NCBI GenBank assembly: GCA_013152215.1
Contig: JAADGT010000014.1
Location: forward strand, 1 to 6,933
Origin: Deltaproteobacteria bacterium
GTDB taxonomy: Bacteria; Desulfobacterota; Deferrisomatia; Deferrisomatales; Deferrisomataceae
Direction: 5' to 3'
DNA: 6,933 bases
Numbering within the stretch: position 1 is the first letter of the stretch; every line of letters starts with the position of its first letter. Both the position numbers and the translations under genes were made by a program. The notes under the pieces are model-generated. The model did not search any database. It was not told where the DNA came from and was given only the letters and a program-made list of their open reading frames with translations. Of the stretch, positions 5,497-6,933 are shown in pieces.

Positions 5497-6330
5497 ATGC
5501 GTAGGCGACCTGCCGGCTGGGAGCCTCCAGGGCCGGTGCCGCCGGGGGACCGGGGGGATCCCTCCCTGCGGCGGGGCCCCGGGGAGACTCTGGACTGCCT
5601 CTCGGGGCACTGGAAGATCTTCCAGCTCCGGCGGGGGCATCGGTACTCCACCGACGATCTCCTCACGGCATGGTACGCCGTGGAGGCCTGCCGGCGGGCC
5701 GGGGTGCGACCCCGGCGGGTGCTGGACCTGGGGTGCGGGATCGGGTCGGTGGGCCTCCTGGTGCTGTGGAAGTTCCCCGGCGCGGCGCTCGTGGGGGTGG
5801 AGGCTCAGGCGGTGAGCGCGGGGTTGGCCCGGCGGTCGGTCCGGTACAACGGGATCGAGGGGAGGGCGGAGATCCGGGTGGGCGACTTCCGGGACCCGGG
5901 GGTGTTCGATGCGGGGGAGCGGTTCGATCTCGTGACCGGTAGCCCCCCCTATCTCGCGCCGGGGGAGGGACGCCGCAGTTCGCTCCCCCAGCGGGGACCC
6001 TGCCGGTTCGAGGATCGGGGGGGAGCCCGGGACTACCTGCGAGCGGCCTCGGCCCGATTGGAGGCCGAGGGGATCGTGGTGTGGGTTCACGCCACGCGGT
6101 ACCGGCACGAGAACGTGGCCGCAGCGGTCGAGGCCGGGCTGGGGCGGATCGCGGTGCGGCCGGTGGTGTTTCGGGAAGGGCGGAAGAGTCTGATCAGCTT
6201 GTTCTGGGCGTCACAAGGCGCCGCGCCCGCTCGGGTGGAAGAGGAGCCGGCCCTAGTGGTCCGCGGGGCGGACGGGGTGTGGTCGGACGAGTACCGCAGA
6301 ATCCGCACGGAGATGGGGTTCCCTGCCTGA
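5497..6330 (+). CDS. TrmN6-like (COG4123) SAM-dependent methyltransferase
   Basis: The 277-residue class I methyltransferase resembles tRNA1(Val) adenine-37 N6-methyltransferase (YfiC/TrmN6). It has an N-terminal KIFQLRRGHRYSTDDLLTAW segment (40-59), SAM motif I VLDLGCGIGSVGLL (75-88), an acidic residue E102 after strand 2, VGDF (128-131) and motif IV SPPYL (149-153). TrmN6 normally has NPPY; here Asn is Ser, a form known from N4-cytosine DNA methyltransferases, so the target base should not be assumed. The first 30 or so residues are Pro/Gly/Arg-rich and extend beyond the usual family length; a GTG at 5536 is a possible later start. The ATG at 5497 has GAGGGGG at 5483-5489 overlapping the HAD stop, giving translation-coupled spacing. 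The likely role is RNA base methylation (inference). Confidence 0.85.
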   Translation: MRRRPAGWEPPGPVPPGDRGDPSLRRGPGETLDCLSGHWKIFQLRRGHRYSTDDLLTAWYAVEACRRAGVRPRRVLDLGCGIGSVGLLVLWKFPGAALVGVEAQAVSAGLARRSVRYNGIEGRAEIRVGDFRDPGVFDAGERFDLVTGSPPYLAPGEGRRSSLPQRGPCRFEDRGGARDYLRAASARLEAEGIVVWVHATRYRHENVAAAVEAGLGRIAVRPVVFREGRKSLISLFWASQGAAPARVEEEPALVVRGADGVWSDEYRRIRTEMGFPA

Positions 6331-6334
6331 TCCC

Positions 6335-6362
6335 GAAAAAAACGAAAGCCGCCTACGGCGGC
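6335..6362 (-). terminator. intrinsic terminator of the 58-residue gene
   Basis: Read on the minus strand: stem GCCGCC-GTA-GGCGGC (6362 to 6348) followed by TTTCGTTTTTTT (6347 to 6336). It begins about 38 nt after the stop of the minus-strand small gene. It lies just past the convergent methyltransferase stop (6330); for plus-strand transcripts the same stem lacks a downstream U-run. Confidence 0.85.
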
Positions 6363-6400
6363 AACGGATCGGGTCCCCCAAATGGTCGGGCGCGGCCCGC

Positions 6401-6577
6401 TCAGGCCGCCTTCCTTCGGGAGATCGACTTCACCTCCCTCCACAGCCGGCGCTTGACGTCCGGGTCGAACCCCTGGCGGTCGGCCCAGGCGTCGAACGCG
6501 AGCCGCTTCTCCACGGGGAACAGGCGGTACTCCCGGAGGAACTTCTCGGCGAGGTATGTGGTGTACTCCCGGGTCAT
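6401..6577 (-). CDS. 58-residue basic protein of unknown function
   Basis: I do not recognise the family. The protein begins MTREYTTYLAEKFLREY and ends VKSISRRKAA; it is mostly helix-compatible, with 15 Lys/Arg against 9 Asp/Glu and a central FDAWADRQGFDPDVKRRLW. It has no cysteine, signal peptide or membrane segment. Support for a real gene is unusually complete: AAGGAGGTG at 6593-6585, 7 nt before the ATG; a TTGACA/TATTCT promoter with a 17-nt spacer upstream; and an intrinsic terminator downstream. It is monocistronic and convergent with the methyltransferase. A longer ORF in another minus-strand frame (6087-6587) overlaps it and is a shadow. A small regulatory or nucleic-acid-binding protein is possible from its charge, but that is only a guess. 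Confidence 0.82.
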   Translation of the reverse strand: MTREYTTYLAEKFLREYRLFPVEKRLAFDAWADRQGFDPDVKRRLWREVKSISRRKAA

Positions 6578-6578
6578 G

Positions 6579-6598
6579 CTGACGCACCTCCTTGTCAG
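6579..6598 (-). promoter_or_regulatory. ribosome binding site of the 58-residue gene inside a small hairpin loop
   Basis: CTGAC (6598-6594) and GTCAG (6583-6579) can pair on the minus strand with AAGGAGGTGC as the loop, placing the whole Shine-Dalgarno in the loop of a 5-bp stem directly before the start. It may modulate initiation; the stem is short. Confidence 0.4.
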
Positions 6599-6636
6599 GG
6601 TGGTTGTGTGGTAGTGCTCCTTTTCACGAGGGCGGG

Positions 6637-6665
6637 AGAATAACCATCCGCTTCCGTGCTGTCAA
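6637..6665 (-). promoter_or_regulatory. sigma-70-type promoter of the 58-residue gene
   Basis: Minus strand: exact TTGACA (6665 to 6660), 17-nt spacer, TATTCT (6642 to 6637, four of six). Transcription would start near 6630, giving a leader of roughly 50 nt before the ATG at 6577. This is the best promoter in the window. It lies between the gene and repeat copy C, so the repeat is upstream of the promoter and not in the transcript. Confidence 0.7.
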
Positions 6666-6687
6666 CCGCCGGGGCGCGCGGCCGCGG

Positions 6688-6933
6688 GCTTCCGCTGGGG
6701 CGCTGGGACGCTAGAAAGCTGGGACGTTGGGAGGCTTAAAAACCTCCCGGATTCCCATGCGTTCTAGGAATCACCACGCCTCTTTGCCTCCACCCCACGG
6801 TCCGGGGGGCATGGGGATCAGGGATCAGAGGACAAATGTCAGTGGACAGGTCTTGGTTCCACGACACCGTTGTAGCCACATTGTTTTTGCCTTTCTTCCG
6901 GCTCCTGTCCCCTGAATTCTGGCTCCTGAAACC
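6688..6933 (-). repeat. dispersed composite repeat, copy C (cut by the window end)
   Basis: Five in-phase octamers: CTGGGGCG (6695), CTGGGACG (6703), CTAGAAAG (6711), CTGGGACG (6719) and TTGGGAGG (6727). Then CTTAAAAACCT (6735-6745). Positions 6711-6734 pair with 6743-6767 as an imperfect hairpin, loop CTTAAAAA, perfect at GGGAGG/CCTCCC. The core CCACGGTCCGGGGGGCATGG follows at 6794-6813. A second palindrome built of 7-bp units begins at 6817 (GATCAGG, GATCAGA) with its inverse at 6902-6933 (CTCCTGT, CCCCTGA, ATTCTGG, CTCCTGA). By analogy with copy B the right arm should continue as CCATGCCCC beyond the window. The spacer between the arms is unrelated to that of copy B. The region 6578-6933 contains this repeat, the promoter and the leader, and no other gene that I can support. 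Confidence 0.82.

Noticed and set aside
4648..6108. Minus-strand ORF of 486 codons antisense to the HAD and methyltransferase genes
   Set aside because: The plus strand carries two recognisable protein families with conserved motifs here; the antisense translation has none.
6835..6850. Possible CooA-like site (TGTCAGTGGACAG) in copy C
   Set aside because: The half-sites are separated by 2 nt instead of 6, it lies in the heptamer arm of the repeat, and no CO-related gene is adjacent.
1..6933. tRNA, rRNA, riboswitch or prophage features
   Set aside because: I saw no CCA-ended cloverleaf pattern, rRNA core motif, recognisable riboswitch core or phage-type gene by eye. A covariance-model scan would be needed to exclude small RNAs.

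Overview
This GC-rich window looks like chromosomal DNA of an anaerobic or facultatively anaerobic bacterium that uses carbon monoxide. The gene content would fit a deltaproteobacterial-type lineage such as Desulfuromonadota or Deferrisoma relatives. That placement is inference from gene content and composition, not an identification.

The minus-strand half (about 1-4475) encodes a CO-oxidation module. In transcription order it holds an FAD/NAD(P) oxidoreductase (FNOR type, 4475 to 3174), a four-cluster ferredoxin of the CooF type (2809 to 2195) and a monofunctional Ni-Fe CO dehydrogenase catalytic subunit, CooS (2037 to 157). No acetyl-CoA synthase, hydrogenase or cooC gene is visible. The likely electron path is CO to CooS, to CooF, to the flavoprotein, to NAD(P)+. 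CooS carries all expected C-cluster ligands, but its D-cluster motif is the short CX2C form instead of CX7C, which predicts a [2Fe-2S] D-cluster.

The plus-strand part (4777-6330) is a two-gene unit: a HAD-superfamily hydrolase with an unusual motif I, then a TrmN6-like (COG4123) SAM-dependent methyltransferase whose NPPY motif reads SPPY. Convergent to it, on the minus strand (6577 to 6401), is a 58-residue basic protein of unknown function. It has its own sigma-70-like promoter, a perfect Shine-Dalgarno sequence and an intrinsic terminator.

The intergenic regions are not empty. All the large gaps carry copies of one dispersed composite repeat, in five copies: 2056-2174, 2832-3085, 4593-4674, 4675-4769 and 6688-6933. 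Its parts are an in-phase array of degenerate 8-bp units (consensus CTGGGACG), a conserved loop CTTNAAAACCT, a GC-rich core containing GGGGCATGGG and, in two copies, a second palindrome built of degenerate 7-bp units. Four of the five copies have the octamer end pointing at the start of the nearest downstream gene on the same strand, and two of these lie directly next to the ribosome binding sites of cooS and cooF. In the cooF copy the repeat also encodes a 30-codon ORF with a good Shine-Dalgarno whose stop overlaps the cooF start (ATGA). I regard this repeat family as the most interesting part of the window.
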